Both the position numbers and the translations under genes were made by a program. Below the pieces are notes generated by a model that saw nothing but the letters and a program-made list of their open reading frames with translations, searched no databases and was not told the DNA's origin. A DNA stretch of 64,000 bases from JAJTDS01 sp964202895. GTDB lineage: Bacteria; Pseudomonadota; Alphaproteobacteria; Rickettsiales; UBA1997. Of the stretch, positions 31,629 through 41,519 are shown piece after piece; the stretch's first letter is position 1, and each line of letters starts with the position of its first letter. The stretch covers positions 62,001 to 126,000 of the forward strand of contig CAXNJM010000002.1 of NCBI GenBank assembly GCA_964202895.1. The letters run 5' to 3'.

Positions 31629-33122
31629 ATGTTGGATATCGAATTTAAAAAAATTATTGTTTATGGATTGGGAATTTCCGGCATCTCGACATTAAAATTT
31701 TTTGCCATAAATTTAATTAATTCTCAAATTCAGCAATATGAATTATATGCAACCGATGATAATCTGGAAAATATAGAAAAAGCAAAGCAAAAATTAATTG
31801 CAGAAAATTTTCCATTTGTAGATAAAATAATTTTTACTAAAAATAGTGAAATTATTTATGATGAAAAAACCATAATTAGCTTTTCCCCAGGTATTCCACT
31901 TTATTTTCCAAAGCCTCATCCAATTCTTGGATTGATTCATAAAAGCAAGGCTAAGCTTGCATGCGATATTGAGATTTTTTATCGCCTTAATTTTAATGAT
32001 GATTTTATTGCAATTACGGGCACTAATGGTAAATCAACAGTGACTGCTCTTGTTGGCTTTTTATTTGAGAAATTGCAATTAAAATCGGCAATTGGTGGCA
32101 ATATAGGTAAGCCTTGCTTTGATTGCGAGGTCAAGAATAGCAATAAGAACAAAAAAACGGCATTTATATTCGAAACTTCTTCATATCAACTTGATTTGCT
32201 TTCTAATTCTCATTTTAAAATATCCGCTCTTACTAACATTACTCCCGACCATCTTGATCGCCATAATTCAATGGATGAATATATTAAAGCTAAAAAGAGG
32301 GTTTTTAATAATCAAAATCAAGAAGATTTTGCAATCATAAATATTGACAATATTGAATCTGGTAAAGTCTATGAAGAACTACTAAATAATCGTCAGCAAA
32401 AAGTAGTGGCAATTTCCACTAAAAAACTTCCGCCAATATTAGGGTTAAAAAGCCCATCAACTCCAATGATATCAATGATTGATGAAGTGATTTATCATAA
32501 TTTCAATATTGGAAAAGTAGAAAAATATAAATGTTCATCGCAATTTCTTAAGGGGGAGCATAATTCTCAAAATATCGCCTTTGCTTTTGCAATAACTAAA
32601 TGTTATTTCAAATTAATTAATCAAGAAATTGATGATGAAAAAATCATTGCATTTATATTGGATTTTCAGGGCTTGAGACACCGTCTGCAGATGATAGAAA
32701 AAATTGATAACATTAACTTTATTAATGACAGTAAAGCAACTAATGCAGAATCAACCAGCAATGCACTGTTGGCTTTTGATAATATTTTATGGATAGTCGG
32801 CGGTAAGCAAAAAGATGGCGGAATAAGCTCATTAAAACCTTATTTATCAAGGGTTAAAAAAGCATATTTGATAGGAGAATCAAGCGATGATTTTGCAAAT
32901 TTTTTATCTAAAAACAATGTTGTTTATGAAAAATGTGAAAATCTTCTCAATGCGACAAATTCAGCTTTCTTTGATGGTTGCAATCAATTTAAAGATGATT
33001 TAGTTAATAATATATTGCTTTCTCCGGCTTGTGCCTCTTTCGATCAATGGAAAAACTTTGAAGAGAGAGGTGATTTCTTCTGTCTCGAAGCAAAAAAAAT
33101 TGTAAATGCAAAAAAATTATGA
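31629..33122 (+). CDS. murD: UDP-N-acetylmuramoylalanine--D-glutamate ligase
   Basis: This 497-aa Mur ligase has the N-terminal Rossmann region (VYGLGISGIST), ATP loop ITGTNGKST near residue 135, SSYQLD, TPDHLDRH, and the C-terminal NDSKATNAEST. It adds D-Glu to UDP-MurNAc-L-Ala in the cytoplasm. Length is at the upper end of normal. Its stop overlaps the start of pgeF by 4 bases (ATGA), so the two are coupled. Confidence 0.96.
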   Translation: MLDIEFKKIIVYGLGISGISTLKFFAINLINSQIQQYELYATDDNLENIEKAKQKLIAENFPFVDKIIFTKNSEIIYDEKTIISFSPGIPLYFPKPHPILGLIHKSKAKLACDIEIFYRLNFNDDFIAITGTNGKSTVTALVGFLFEKLQLKSAIGGNIGKPCFDCEVKNSNKNKKTAFIFETSSYQLDLLSNSHFKISALTNITPDHLDRHNSMDEYIKAKKRVFNNQNQEDFAIINIDNIESGKVYEELLNNRQQKVVAISTKKLPPILGLKSPSTPMISMIDEVIYHNFNIGKVEKYKCSSQFLKGEHNSQNIAFAFAITKCYFKLINQEIDDEKIIAFILDFQGLRHRLQMIEKIDNINFINDSKATNAESTSNALLAFDNILWIVGGKQKDGGISSLKPYLSRVKKAYLIGESSDDFANFLSKNNVVYEKCENLLNATNSAFFDGCNQFKDDLVNNILLSPACASFDQWKNFEERGDFFCLEAKKIVNAKKL

Positions 33123-33835
33123 ATATTACAAATTTCAACAAGTTTGATTATCATTTTTTTGGCAAAGAATGCTTAATTGATAGAAATTTATTTAATTTAG
33201 AGAATTTGCAAAAAAATTTGCAATTAAAAAATTGCCATTATCAAGAAATTTTATTTTTGAATCAAATTCACAGTAGCGAAGTGGTCGTGATTGATAGTTA
33301 TGAAAAAATATACAGCAATTCACTTAAGCCAAGCGCTGATGTAATTATTACTAATCTTAAAAATGTTGCTATTGGAATTTTTACTGCTGATTGTTCCCCA
33401 ATTTTATTGGTTGAGCCTAATTTGCAAATTATTGCCGCTATACATTGCGGTTGGAGGGGTGCTATAGCGGGAATTATCACCAACACAATTAATAAAATTA
33501 GATCTATCACAGACTCTTCTAATCTTAATTTACGTGGATTTATTGGTCCAATGATACAGCAAAAATCTTACCAAATTTCACAAGATTTTTATAATGATTT
33601 TATCTTTAAAAATATTGCAAATAGGAGGTTTTTCGTAAGTGATAAGGAGGAAAATAAATATTTATTTAATCTCGGTGGATACATAGAAGATGAGCTTCGT
33701 AAAAACGGCGTTGATAATGTAGTTAATCCTCAGATTGATACATTCGCAAGCGATGATTTTTTTAGTTTTCGTAGGGCTAAATTGTTAAAAATTGATGATT
33801 GCGGAAGAAATATTTCTTTGATTGCTCTTCGTTAA
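33119..33835 (+). CDS. pgeF: PgeF (YfiH) multicopper-oxidase-fold purine nucleosidase/peptidoglycan editing factor
   Basis: This 238-aa protein has QIHSSEV, the metal-site ADCSPILL and IHCGWRGAIAG, and SFRRA near the end. The family has been described as purine nucleoside phosphorylase/adenosine deaminase (LACC1-like), and in E. coli as removing mis-incorporated serine from muropeptide precursors. Four-base overlap with murD fits a cell-wall quality-control role. It meets rlmJ tail to tail with a 4-base overlap. Confidence 0.9.
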   Translation: MNITNFNKFDYHFFGKECLIDRNLFNLENLQKNLQLKNCHYQEILFLNQIHSSEVVVIDSYEKIYSNSLKPSADVIITNLKNVAIGIFTADCSPILLVEPNLQIIAAIHCGWRGAIAGIITNTINKIRSITDSSNLNLRGFIGPMIQQKSYQISQDFYNDFIFKNIANRRFFVSDKEENKYLFNLGGYIEDELRKNGVDNVVNPQIDTFASDDFFSFRRAKLLKIDDCGRNISLIALR

Positions 33836-34683
33836 ATTGCCGTTTCTGTTAAAAATTGACTAATTTTTAATAAATAACCATCTATTCTTTTTTCTAATTC
33901 GTTGCTTGCTGGGTTGATTATAAGCATTCCACAGCTATTCATTTTGTTAGTCGTTAAATTTTCTGGCATTTTTATTGTCTTGTATAAGATATTTTTAAAT
34001 CCAATCTTATTGATTTTGAAATGAAAATTTTTGATAAAATTTTCATCAATTATAGGGTACCAAACTAGTATTGATAGGTCTTGTGGGTGGTTTTTTGCTT
34101 CTTCTAGAAAATTTATAATTCTTTGATAATCATTTGAAATCTTGTTTTCAAATTTCTCAAACGGAGGGTCAATTAAAATTATTTTTCTTATATCATTTGC
34201 TAGAGCCTCATGCTCTAAAATTTTGAAGCCATCTTTTTTTAGAAGTAAGAATTTTTTATTGCCTGCAAAATTTCTTTTTAAGCTGTTGAAGCTTGCTTCT
34301 TCTAGTTCGCAAAATATTCCTTTATCCCATGGTTGAATAAAATATTTTATGATGTAAGGCGAGCCTGAATAAGAGAGGATTTTATTTTTTAGATTTTCAA
34401 TTTCTGTTAAATTAATTTTCGCCAAAATATCTAGGAATTTCTTTGGTAATAAGTTTGTTATTTCTTGATTTTTTAATATTTTTAATATGCCATTTTGCGA
34501 CTCATGACTCTTACTGCCGTTTATGAAATCTGGGTCAAAGCTGTATTTTCCATCGCCAGCATGAGTGTCTATGGCCAAGAATGGTCTTTTATTTTTAACA
34601 AATTCTTCAAGAGAGACGGTTAAAATTATGTGCTTAAAAATATCGGCGAAATTTCCGAAGTGATATTGATGCTTGTAGTTCAT
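33832..34683 (-). CDS. rlmJ: 23S rRNA (adenine-N6)-methyltransferase RlmJ
   Basis: This 283-aa SAM methyltransferase opens with the family signature NYKHQYHFGNFADIFKH and has DTHAGDGKY (SAM site) and the catalytic ILIDPPFE. RlmJ methylates A2030 of 23S rRNA. Length is normal. It is a lone minus-strand gene. Confidence 0.95.
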   Translation of the reverse strand: MNYKHQYHFGNFADIFKHIILTVSLEEFVKNKRPFLAIDTHAGDGKYSFDPDFINGSKSHESQNGILKILKNQEITNLLPKKFLDILAKINLTEIENLKNKILSYSGSPYIIKYFIQPWDKGIFCELEEASFNSLKRNFAGNKKFLLLKKDGFKILEHEALANDIRKIILIDPPFEKFENKISNDYQRIINFLEEAKNHPQDLSILVWYPIIDENFIKNFHFKINKIGFKNILYKTIKMPENLTTNKMNSCGMLIINPASNELEKRIDGYLLKISQFLTETAI

Positions 34684-34765
34684 TGAATTTTGTGATGTAT
34701 TTAGCCTTATCTTAGAAATTTAATTAGTTAAATTTCTAAGATATTTTGGGAAGGTTTATAGAGAA

Positions 34766-35494
34766 TTAGTCTCTTTTATTGCCAATTAATTGCAATAGAT
34801 GGATAAATAGATTGATGAAATCCATGTATAAAACTAATGCACCAATGGTTGCGCTTTTATTAATTGACTCTTGATCTCCAGAAGATAGGTAGTAGTTTTG
34901 TTTTATTTTTTGTACATCGTAAGCAGTAAGGCCAATAAAGATAAGGGTGCCAAGAATTGAAAGAGCAAAATAAAGAGCGGGGCTTTTTAAAAATAAATTA
35001 ACTAAAGATGCGATAATAACACCTATTAAGCCCATTATTAAGAATGAACCTAAATTTGTTAGATCTTTTTTTGTGGTATAACCGTAAATGCTCATTGCTC
35101 CAAAAACAGAAGCGGTAATAAAGAAAACTCTAGCGACACTTGCTCCGGTATAAACTATTAAAAGAGATGCCAAAGAAACGCCCATTAATGCGGAGTATGC
35201 CCATAGATAATTTTTTGCAGTTGATGCTGAAATTGATTGTAATTTAAAAGAAAAAAAGAACACAAAAGCTATTGGAGCAAGAATTGCAACCCAACGAAGC
35301 GGAGTGCCAAAAATTAGACTCATTAATTGCGGAGAGCTGGCAACTAAAAAAGCTGTTGCTCCAGATATAGCAAGAGCAATTGCCATAAAATTATAAACTT
35401 TAAGCATGTAATCTCTAAGGCCGACATCTCTAGTAGCGGATGATGCGATGGAAGAGCTGTAATAATTTTGACGGGAATTTGAAAAAATAGACAT
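34766..35494 (-). CDS. Bax inhibitor-1 family membrane protein
   Basis: This 242-aa protein has seven membrane spans and a polar N-terminus of about 25 residues. Family features are VGLRDYMLKVYNFMA, ALMGVSLASL, and the C-terminal LTAYDVQKIK and GALVLYMDFINLFIHLLQL. Bacterial BI-1/YccA proteins act as ion-leak or protease-modulating membrane proteins; function here is not shown. It is a single gene divergent from aroK. Confidence 0.93.
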   Translation of the reverse strand: MSIFSNSRQNYYSSSIASSATRDVGLRDYMLKVYNFMAIALAISGATAFLVASSPQLMSLIFGTPLRWVAILAPIAFVFFFSFKLQSISASTAKNYLWAYSALMGVSLASLLIVYTGASVARVFFITASVFGAMSIYGYTTKKDLTNLGSFLIMGLIGVIIASLVNLFLKSPALYFALSILGTLIFIGLTAYDVQKIKQNYYLSSGDQESINKSATIGALVLYMDFINLFIHLLQLIGNKRD

Positions 35495-35642
35495 ATTTTA
35501 ATTGATAATTAGTTTGTAAGTTGTTAAAAAACATTAGCCTGTTAATATATAATCTTATTTAAAAAAATTTCAACAGATTTCTTGTAAATTTTGTTAAAAA
35601 ATTATTTAGGCTAATAAGAATTTCAAAAATATTGAGGTAAAA

Positions 35643-36182
35643 ATGCATTCTAAGTCAATTATTTGCTTAGTTGGAATGATGGGAGTTGGTAAAACAACAA
35701 TCGGCAGTAGGTTGGCAAAAAAACTCGGTTATTATTTTATCGATTCCGATCAAGAAATAGAAGATATCGAAGCTATTTCCATCAATGAAATTTTTGCAAC
35801 AAAAGGAGAGGCTTATTTTCGGGAGCTTGAAAAAAATTTTATTATTGACAATTTGCAACGAGATGAAAAAATCGTTTTTTCTTTGGGTGGAGGTGCTTTT
35901 ATTAATGAAAAAACTCGTTCGGCTATAAAATCAAAGGCAACTTCAATTTGGTTGGAAGCATCGATTGATGAAATATATGCTCGTTTAAGTAAAAAAAAGA
36001 ATCGCCCTTTAATAAATCAGAATCAAGATACAAGAAATATTATTGTTGATTTATTAAAAGCAAGAGAGCCTATTTATCGAATGGCTGATTTTAAAATTGA
36101 TACTAGTGGTAAAGCTTGTAGCAAGATTATCAAAGAAATTTTTGAAAAACTTGGCTTTGAATATAAAGATCAAGGCGATTAA
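35643..36182 (+). CDS. aroK: Shikimate kinase
   Basis: This 179-aa kinase has Walker A GMMGVGKTTIG (11-21), FIDSDQEIE, FRELE and SLGGGAF. It phosphorylates shikimate in the chorismate pathway, upstream of the anthranilate step run by trpD in this window. A good Shine-Dalgarno-like GAGG lies about 7 bases before the ATG. aroB, its usual partner, is not adjacent. Confidence 0.95.
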   Translation: MHSKSIICLVGMMGVGKTTIGSRLAKKLGYYFIDSDQEIEDIEAISINEIFATKGEAYFRELEKNFIIDNLQRDEKIVFSLGGGAFINEKTRSAIKSKATSIWLEASIDEIYARLSKKKNRPLINQNQDTRNIIVDLLKAREPIYRMADFKIDTSGKACSKIIKEIFEKLGFEYKDQGD

Positions 36183-36238
36183 ATAGTTAATTAAAATAAT
36201 AAATTAAATTCTTTTAGTTTATTATAATTTTGGAAAAT

Positions 36239-37261
36239 ATGAATATTTATAAATTTGTTGTTGATGTAAACGGTTCCGGGATAAGGCTTGATAAATATTT
36301 AACTCAGCAATTTTTGGCGATAAAGCCTGAAATTACTCGCAGTAAGATTCAAAATTTTTGTGAGCAAAACTTAATTTTTGATGAAACTGATCGGCCAGTA
36401 AAAAACTTATCTCAAAAAACCAAAATAAATCAAGAATTTACTGTTAAAATTAAAGATCAAGAGCCTGCTTTGATGAAAGCAAATCAAGTTAAGTTTGATA
36501 TTGTTTTTGAAGATGATGATATTTTAGTTATTAACAAGCCAATTAATTTAACGGTTCACCCCGGTGCTGGCAATTATCAAGACACATTAGTAAATGGTTT
36601 GCTTTTTAGCCATTCTAGTCAGTTGTCAACTATTAACGGAAATGTTAGGCCAGGAATAGTTCATCGTCTCGACAAAGACACTAGCGGTTTATTGTTGGTT
36701 GCGAAAAATGATTTTACTCATTTAAAATTAAGTACCGCTTTGCAAAAAAGAAATATTAACCGCTATTATTTTGCTTTTATATTTGGGGTTTTGGCTCCAA
36801 GTACTGGAACCATTAATCGCAACATTATTCGTTCGAATAGAAATCGCCTTAAAATGATGGCGAGTAATAATGATGGTAAAATTGCAATCACTCATTATCA
36901 AACTAAGCAAATTTATGGAAATAATTTTGCCAGTCTAGTAGAATGTAAGCTAGAAACTGGAAGGACTCATCAAATTAGAGTTCATTTTGAGTCAATTAAA
37001 CATTCTTTGATTGGTGATCAGCTTTATAATTCCTGCAGAAAAAACCTAGCTAGCAATAACTTATTGGAGCTTGATATTGATAAATATAATGAAATAAAAG
37101 GTTTTGTTGAAAATTTTAGCCGTCAAGCTCTTCATGCCTACAGAATCAGCTTTCTGCACCCAAGAAGTGAAAAGCTGATGTCTTTTGAAGTGCCTTTTCC
37201 AGAAGATTTATGTCAATTGCAAAATTTATTAAACGATTTAAACAGTGAACAGAAATCTTGA
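36239..37261 (+). CDS. RluC/RluD-type 23S rRNA pseudouridine synthase
   Basis: This roughly 340-aa protein has an N-terminal S4 RNA-binding domain (GIRLDKYLTQQF) and the catalytic VHRLDKDTSGLLL with the active-site Asp. I prefer the ATG at 36239 over a TTG at 36230 because GGAAAA sits just ahead of it. It converts uridines of 23S rRNA to pseudouridine; whether it is RluC or RluD cannot be settled by eye. It overlaps miaA by 17 bases. Confidence 0.9.
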   Translation: MNIYKFVVDVNGSGIRLDKYLTQQFLAIKPEITRSKIQNFCEQNLIFDETDRPVKNLSQKTKINQEFTVKIKDQEPALMKANQVKFDIVFEDDDILVINKPINLTVHPGAGNYQDTLVNGLLFSHSSQLSTINGNVRPGIVHRLDKDTSGLLLVAKNDFTHLKLSTALQKRNINRYYFAFIFGVLAPSTGTINRNIIRSNRNRLKMMASNNDGKIAITHYQTKQIYGNNFASLVECKLETGRTHQIRVHFESIKHSLIGDQLYNSCRKNLASNNLLELDIDKYNEIKGFVENFSRQALHAYRISFLHPRSEKLMSFEVPFPEDLCQLQNLLNDLNSEQKS

Positions 37262-38186
37262 GAATAAAATTCTAATTATTTCTGGAGCCACCGCTTCTGG
37301 CAAATCTAGCTTAGCATTTGAGATTGCGAAAAGACAAAATTCAGTTATTATTAATGCAGATGCAATGCAGATATATCAAGGCTTGCCAATATTATCCGCT
37401 CAACCAGATATTATTTTTCAGAATCAAGTCCAGCATTTTTTATATTCCTATCTTTCTCCTTTTGAAAAAGGTTCAGTAGCCTTATGGCTTGATTGTGCGG
37501 TAAAAATTATCAAGCAAGCTTTAAACGAAGGCAAATTGCCAATAGTGGTTGGGGGGAGTGGAATGTATATCGACAAATTAATTAACGGCATCTCGCTGGT
37601 TCCAGAAATTGATGGCATGATTAATGAAGAAGCGAATAGTCTATTTTGCAAATTAGGTAAAGATAATTTTTTGGAAAATCTAATTTTAATGGGCGATGCA
37701 GATGCTTCTAATGTTCTTGACAAGCAAAGATTAATCAGGAGATACGAAGTTTTGTTGCAAACTGGTAAAAGCCTATCATTTTGGCAAAGCAATGATATTA
37801 ATAAATTTTTTGCAGATTCTCAATTCTTGCATTTTAATCTAAATCTTTCAAAACCAGAAGTTTATAAAAATTGTAATGACCGCTTTTTATTGATGATTAA
37901 GAGTGGTGCAATTGAAGAGGTTGAAAGATTCTTCGATATTTACAGAGATGTTGTTTTTAGTCAAAAATTGCCAATTATCAAAACCCTAGGATTTAACGAA
38001 ATAGCTTGCTTTCTAGGCTTGGATGGTTATCAAAAAATTGATTATAATAAAATGGTTGAGCTTGCAAGTCAAAAAACTAGAAATTATGCGAAAAGGCAAA
38101 TTACTTGGTTTAAAAATCAAAAGTTGCAACAAATATTTTTTGACTCAACTCCTCTTTCAATGGAATATTTCCTTGGGTTATTGTAG
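37245..38186 (+). CDS. miaA: tRNA dimethylallyltransferase
   Basis: This 313-aa enzyme has the P-loop SGATASGKSS (13-22), NADAMQIYQGLPI, GGSGMYIDKLI and the C-terminal TRNYAKRQITWFKNQ. It attaches the isoprenoid group to A37 of tRNAs reading UNN codons. It uses a GTG start inside the end of the pseudouridine synthase gene (17-base overlap), so it is translationally coupled to it. Confidence 0.96.
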   Translation: MNRNLENKILIISGATASGKSSLAFEIAKRQNSVIINADAMQIYQGLPILSAQPDIIFQNQVQHFLYSYLSPFEKGSVALWLDCAVKIIKQALNEGKLPIVVGGSGMYIDKLINGISLVPEIDGMINEEANSLFCKLGKDNFLENLILMGDADASNVLDKQRLIRRYEVLLQTGKSLSFWQSNDINKFFADSQFLHFNLNLSKPEVYKNCNDRFLLMIKSGAIEEVERFFDIYRDVVFSQKLPIIKTLGFNEIACFLGLDGYQKIDYNKMVELASQKTRNYAKRQITWFKNQKLQQIFFDSTPLSMEYFLGLL

Positions 38187-38200
38187 CGATTTAATTTAAT

Positions 38201-38986
38201 TTATTTGCGGACAATTATAAAACCGCGATAATTTTCACCATCTCTGCTATTCATTGAGGTGTAAAGATGCTCTATTTTTACCCAATACCATTCGCTTTTA
38301 TGTGTCGCGACATCGAGAATTAGGGCAGTATCATTTTCTTGATTATATGCTACCACGGGCGATATATGCCCCGTAGGCGAGTTGCGAAATGTTTTTCCAT
38401 CAAAATTACTAATTAAAAAACTACTTTTATCGGAAACTGTATTTTTAAGAAGTTGACGAAATTTTTCAATTTCTACGAGATTATTTTTTTCAGTATAAAA
38501 AGTTTCTACCTTCAATTTATGGTTTTCTCTTAATATTGATGATAGTTCGCCAAGAGTTAGTCCTGGGTCAAATATTTCATTTTGATTAACTGTTTTTTTA
38601 GGAGATTTTAATTCGATAATGTCGCGATGCTTGATTTTATTCGTTTCGCTGTTTAAAAAATTTTGCTGAGTGTAGAGATTATAAGGAAGCGCTTTCTCTC
38701 CCATCGCTTTTGGTAGAGTTGTTTCTCCGTAGCTGTTGCTGGTTATGTCGCCATAATTTAAGGCATTTAACACGATTACAGAACTTGCTATTCCGCAATA
38801 TAATGAGTTGATTTGAGGTTGAAAAAAATTTACCAATTGATAGAAATCATTTTTATATTTTGCCACTTCAAAGCTTGATATTCCTGCTTCACTATAAAAT
38901 TTTATAGGCTGAATATTGCTCTGAGCAAAAGCTTGATTTTTAGTAAAAATTGTAAGTAATAGGATTAGTATTGTTAATTTTTGCAT
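38201..38986 (-). CDS. Exported phytochelatin synthase-like cysteine protease
   Basis: This 261-aa protein has a clear signal peptide (cleavage likely after AFAQ, about residue 22). It has the PCS catalytic set: Q58 and C64 in PQINSLYCGIASS, H207 in TGHISPVV and D225 in ILDVATH. The H-D spacing of 18 residues and the Q-C spacing of 6 equal those of the cyanobacterial PCS-like enzyme as I remember it (Q64, C70, H183, D201). Such short bacterial proteins mainly cleave glutathione to gamma-Glu-Cys, and some make phytochelatins. Export points to the periplasm or outside. nadA lies 11 bases upstream on the same strand. Confidence 0.8.
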   Translation of the reverse strand: MQKLTILILLLTIFTKNQAFAQSNIQPIKFYSEAGISSFEVAKYKNDFYQLVNFFQPQINSLYCGIASSVIVLNALNYGDITSNSYGETTLPKAMGEKALPYNLYTQQNFLNSETNKIKHRDIIELKSPKKTVNQNEIFDPGLTLGELSSILRENHKLKVETFYTEKNNLVEIEKFRQLLKNTVSDKSSFLISNFDGKTFRNSPTGHISPVVAYNQENDTALILDVATHKSEWYWVKIEHLYTSMNSRDGENYRGFIIVRK

Positions 38987-38997
38987 ATTTATTTAAA

Positions 38998-40008
38998 TTA
39001 AGACATTGCAAGCATTTTTTCTAAAGGTTTTAATGCTTTGATTCGTAGGGATTCTTCAATTATCAGCTCTCCGCCAAATGGCGATTGATTGCCTTTTAGC
39101 ATTACTAAATAAAGCTTTTCAAGAGTATTTAGTTGCATGTGAGGGCAGTTATTACAAGCGGAGCAACCTGCTTGATTGATAAATTGGCAGTCGTAAAATT
39201 TACCTTGAGGGTTTATTTTATTCATTTGGTGGATTATGTGTGGTTCGGTTAAAACTATAAATTCTTTATCTTGATTTTCGCCAACAAATTTTAATAAAGA
39301 TGAGGTGGAGCCAATATGATGAGCATAATTTAATAGGTTTTCAGGGCATTCTGGATGAGCAATTACCAAGGCCTGCGGATGTTTTACGGTTAATTTTATT
39401 AATTCTCTTTCACTAAATTGTTCGTGAACCATACAGCTTCCTTGCCACAAAATTAAGTTTCGACCTGTTTTTTTGGCGATATATCTTCCCAGATGTTGAT
39501 CGGGAGCAAAGATAATTTCTTGATTTTCTGGTAGTTGGGAAATTATTTTTTCGGCATTGCTAGAAGTAACTATTATGTCGGATAAGGCTTTTATTTCAGC
39601 CGAACAATTAATGTAACTCATTGCTATTGCTTGAGGATGTTTTGCTCTAAATAAAGCGAAATCTTTTGGTTGGCAAGAATCTTCAAGGCTACAACCTGCT
39701 TTAAAATCAGGAATCAACACTGTTTTTTCTGGAGATAGTATTTTTGCAACTTCTGCCATAAAACGAACACCGCAAAATATGATTTGACTGGCGGAGTTAT
39801 TTGATGCTTTTCGTGATAAATCGAGGGAATCCCCTATAAAATCGGCGATATCTTGTATTTCTGAATCTTGATAAAAGTGAGCAAGGATGATGGCATTATT
39901 TTGTTGTTTTAATTTTTTTATTTCCGCTACTAAATCAATATTTGCAAAGTCTAGTTCAATTGCATTGATTGCCTTTGAGGTGAGTAGCTGTGAATTTATT
40001 TTGTTCAT
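38998..40008 (-). CDS. nadA: Quinolinate synthase
   Basis: This 336-aa 4Fe-4S enzyme has AHFYQDSEIQDIADFIGDSL, GVRFMAEVAKIL and cluster cysteines in INCSAEIK and the CSACNNCPHM tail. It condenses iminoaspartate with dihydroxyacetone phosphate to quinolinate in NAD synthesis. nadB and nadC are not here. Its start overlaps the trpS stop by 4 bases (ATGA). Confidence 0.95.
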   Translation of the reverse strand: MNKINSQLLTSKAINAIELDFANIDLVAEIKKLKQQNNAIILAHFYQDSEIQDIADFIGDSLDLSRKASNNSASQIIFCGVRFMAEVAKILSPEKTVLIPDFKAGCSLEDSCQPKDFALFRAKHPQAIAMSYINCSAEIKALSDIIVTSSNAEKIISQLPENQEIIFAPDQHLGRYIAKKTGRNLILWQGSCMVHEQFSERELIKLTVKHPQALVIAHPECPENLLNYAHHIGSTSSLLKFVGENQDKEFIVLTEPHIIHQMNKINPQGKFYDCQFINQAGCSACNNCPHMQLNTLEKLYLVMLKGNQSPFGGELIIEESLRIKALKPLEKMLAMS

Positions 40009-40982
40009 TTAAAGCCTATAATTGAAAATATTTTATTTCGATTTTGGTAGGCTATTTCCTTGGCTTTGGAGCTACCATCACTTAAAATTTTTAATAAATA
40101 ATGTTGTTCATTTTTTAATTTTGCAATATTTTGCTGAATTGGTTTTATTTTTTCAACTAAAATTTCTGCTAAATCGCTTTTAAATTTACCGTAACCTAAA
40201 TTTTCATATTGATTAGCAATTGCGATTGGCTCTTTATTAACAAAACTGGCAAATATATTGAGAAGATTGTAAATTTCTGGTCTTTCTTCTTGATATTCAA
40301 TGCTGTTTATGGAATCGGTTTTTGCTTTTTTGATTTTTTTGATGATAACATCGCTTTCGTCGGTTAGGTTGATTCGCGAAAGCTCGGAACTATCGGATTT
40401 ACTCATTTTTTTGGCACCATCTTGCAAAGACATAATTCTTTTAACTTGCTTAATTATTAATGGCTCAGGAAGCTTAAAGAAATTTTCTTGATATTGGCGA
40501 TTAAATGATCCTGCTAAATCTCTAGCTAGTTCTAAATGTTGTTTTTGATCTTCGCCAACTGGCACTAAATCTGCACTATATAATAAAATATCTGATGCCA
40601 TTAACACTGGGTAGCTATAAAGCCCTAAATTTTCATTATTGGCGGATTTTTCTTTGAATTGAGTCATTCTATTAAGCCAGCCGAGCGAGGTGTTGCAAGC
40701 TAGAACCCATGCCAATTCAAGATGTTCGGAAATATCGCTTTGTAAAAAGATGATACTTTTTTCAGGGTCAAGACCGCAAGCTAAATAAGTTGCAATAGTG
40801 TTGATGATGTTTTCTCTTAATATTTTTGGCTCTTGATGAACGGTAATTGCATGAAGGTTCATAATGCCAAATAGGCAATCATATTCATTTTGCAAATTAA
40901 GCCAATTTCTAATTGAACCAAGATAATTGCCAAGATGCAGGTTCCCCGTGGGTTGAACCCCCGATAATATTGTTTTTCTCAT
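40005..40982 (-). CDS. trpS: Tryptophanyl-tRNA synthetase
   Basis: This 325-aa class I synthetase has the HIGH-type motif PTGNLHLGNYLGS (H16-N19) and KKMSKSD near residue 195. It also has LMASDILLYSADLVPVGEDQ. Length is normal. It opens the trpS-nadA-PCS-like run and is divergent from the RNase P RNA gene. Confidence 0.97.
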   Translation of the reverse strand: MRKTILSGVQPTGNLHLGNYLGSIRNWLNLQNEYDCLFGIMNLHAITVHQEPKILRENIINTIATYLACGLDPEKSIIFLQSDISEHLELAWVLACNTSLGWLNRMTQFKEKSANNENLGLYSYPVLMASDILLYSADLVPVGEDQKQHLELARDLAGSFNRQYQENFFKLPEPLIIKQVKRIMSLQDGAKKMSKSDSSELSRINLTDESDVIIKKIKKAKTDSINSIEYQEERPEIYNLLNIFASFVNKEPIAIANQYENLGYGKFKSDLAEILVEKIKPIQQNIAKLKNEQHYLLKILSDGSSKAKEIAYQNRNKIFSIIGFK

Positions 40983-41008
40983 AATTTTTATTTTATTTAT
41001 TAAAAAAT

Positions 41009-41037
41009 TTGTTGCAGAAGAATTTTTTAATTCTAAA
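41009..41037 (+). promoter_or_regulatory. Candidate promoter of rnpB
   Basis: TTGTTG (41009-41014) and TCTAAA (41032-41037) are separated by 17 bases. The predicted start falls a few bases before the RNase P P1 stem at 41051. Each box matches the sigma-70 consensus only partly (3/6 and 4/6). Confidence 0.35.
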
Positions 41038-41050
41038 TTGCCAAATCTTG

Positions 41051-41497
41051 TAAGGCAAGTGGGTGGTTGCTAATTTTATATTTTAATTATTAAATTGTAA
41101 ATGTTGAAAATTAGAGGAAAGTCCGGGCTTCACGAGAAATCAGCACCAGTTAATAGCTGGCTGTAAAGTTAAATATATAGACTTTGCAAGGGAAAGTGTC
41201 ACAGAGAATATACCGCCTCTAGGCTTTAAAATCTAGAGGTAAGGGTGAAAATGCGAGGTAAGAGCTCACAATTTTTATTGGTAACAATAATTTTGAAAAA
41301 CCCTGCTGGAAGCAAGACCAAATAGGAACAAGCATTTTATAAGTGAGGTGGCTTTTTAGCTATCAATGTTTCTCGCATTCTTGTTCGGGTAGGTTGCTTG
41401 AGATAATTGGTGACAATTATCCTAGATGAATAATCGCCGATTAGCTTTACATTTATTTGTAATGCTAATTACAGAACCCGGCTTATAGCTTGCCTTA
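41051..41497 (+). ncRNA. rnpB: RNase P RNA (bacterial class A)
   Basis: The ends TAAGGCAAG (41051) and CTTGCCTTA (41489-41497) pair as helix P1. Conserved regions appear in the right order: GAGGAAAGTCCGGGCT near 41113, CACAGAGAATATACCGCC near 41200, GGTAAGGGTGAAAATG near 41239, GAGGTAAGAGCTCAC near 41255, AGACCAAATAG near 41317 and ACAGAACCCGGCTTAT near 41471. It is the catalytic RNA that trims 5' leaders of pre-tRNAs. Length about 447 bases, slightly long because of AT-rich peripheral arms. It converges on pheS. Confidence 0.96.
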
Positions 41498-41519
41498 TTA
41501 GATCAGCTAATTTATTGCT

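Noticed and set aside
37448..37792. 114-residue antisense frame within miaA
   Set aside because: MiaA is intact on the other strand; the antisense frame shows no family features.
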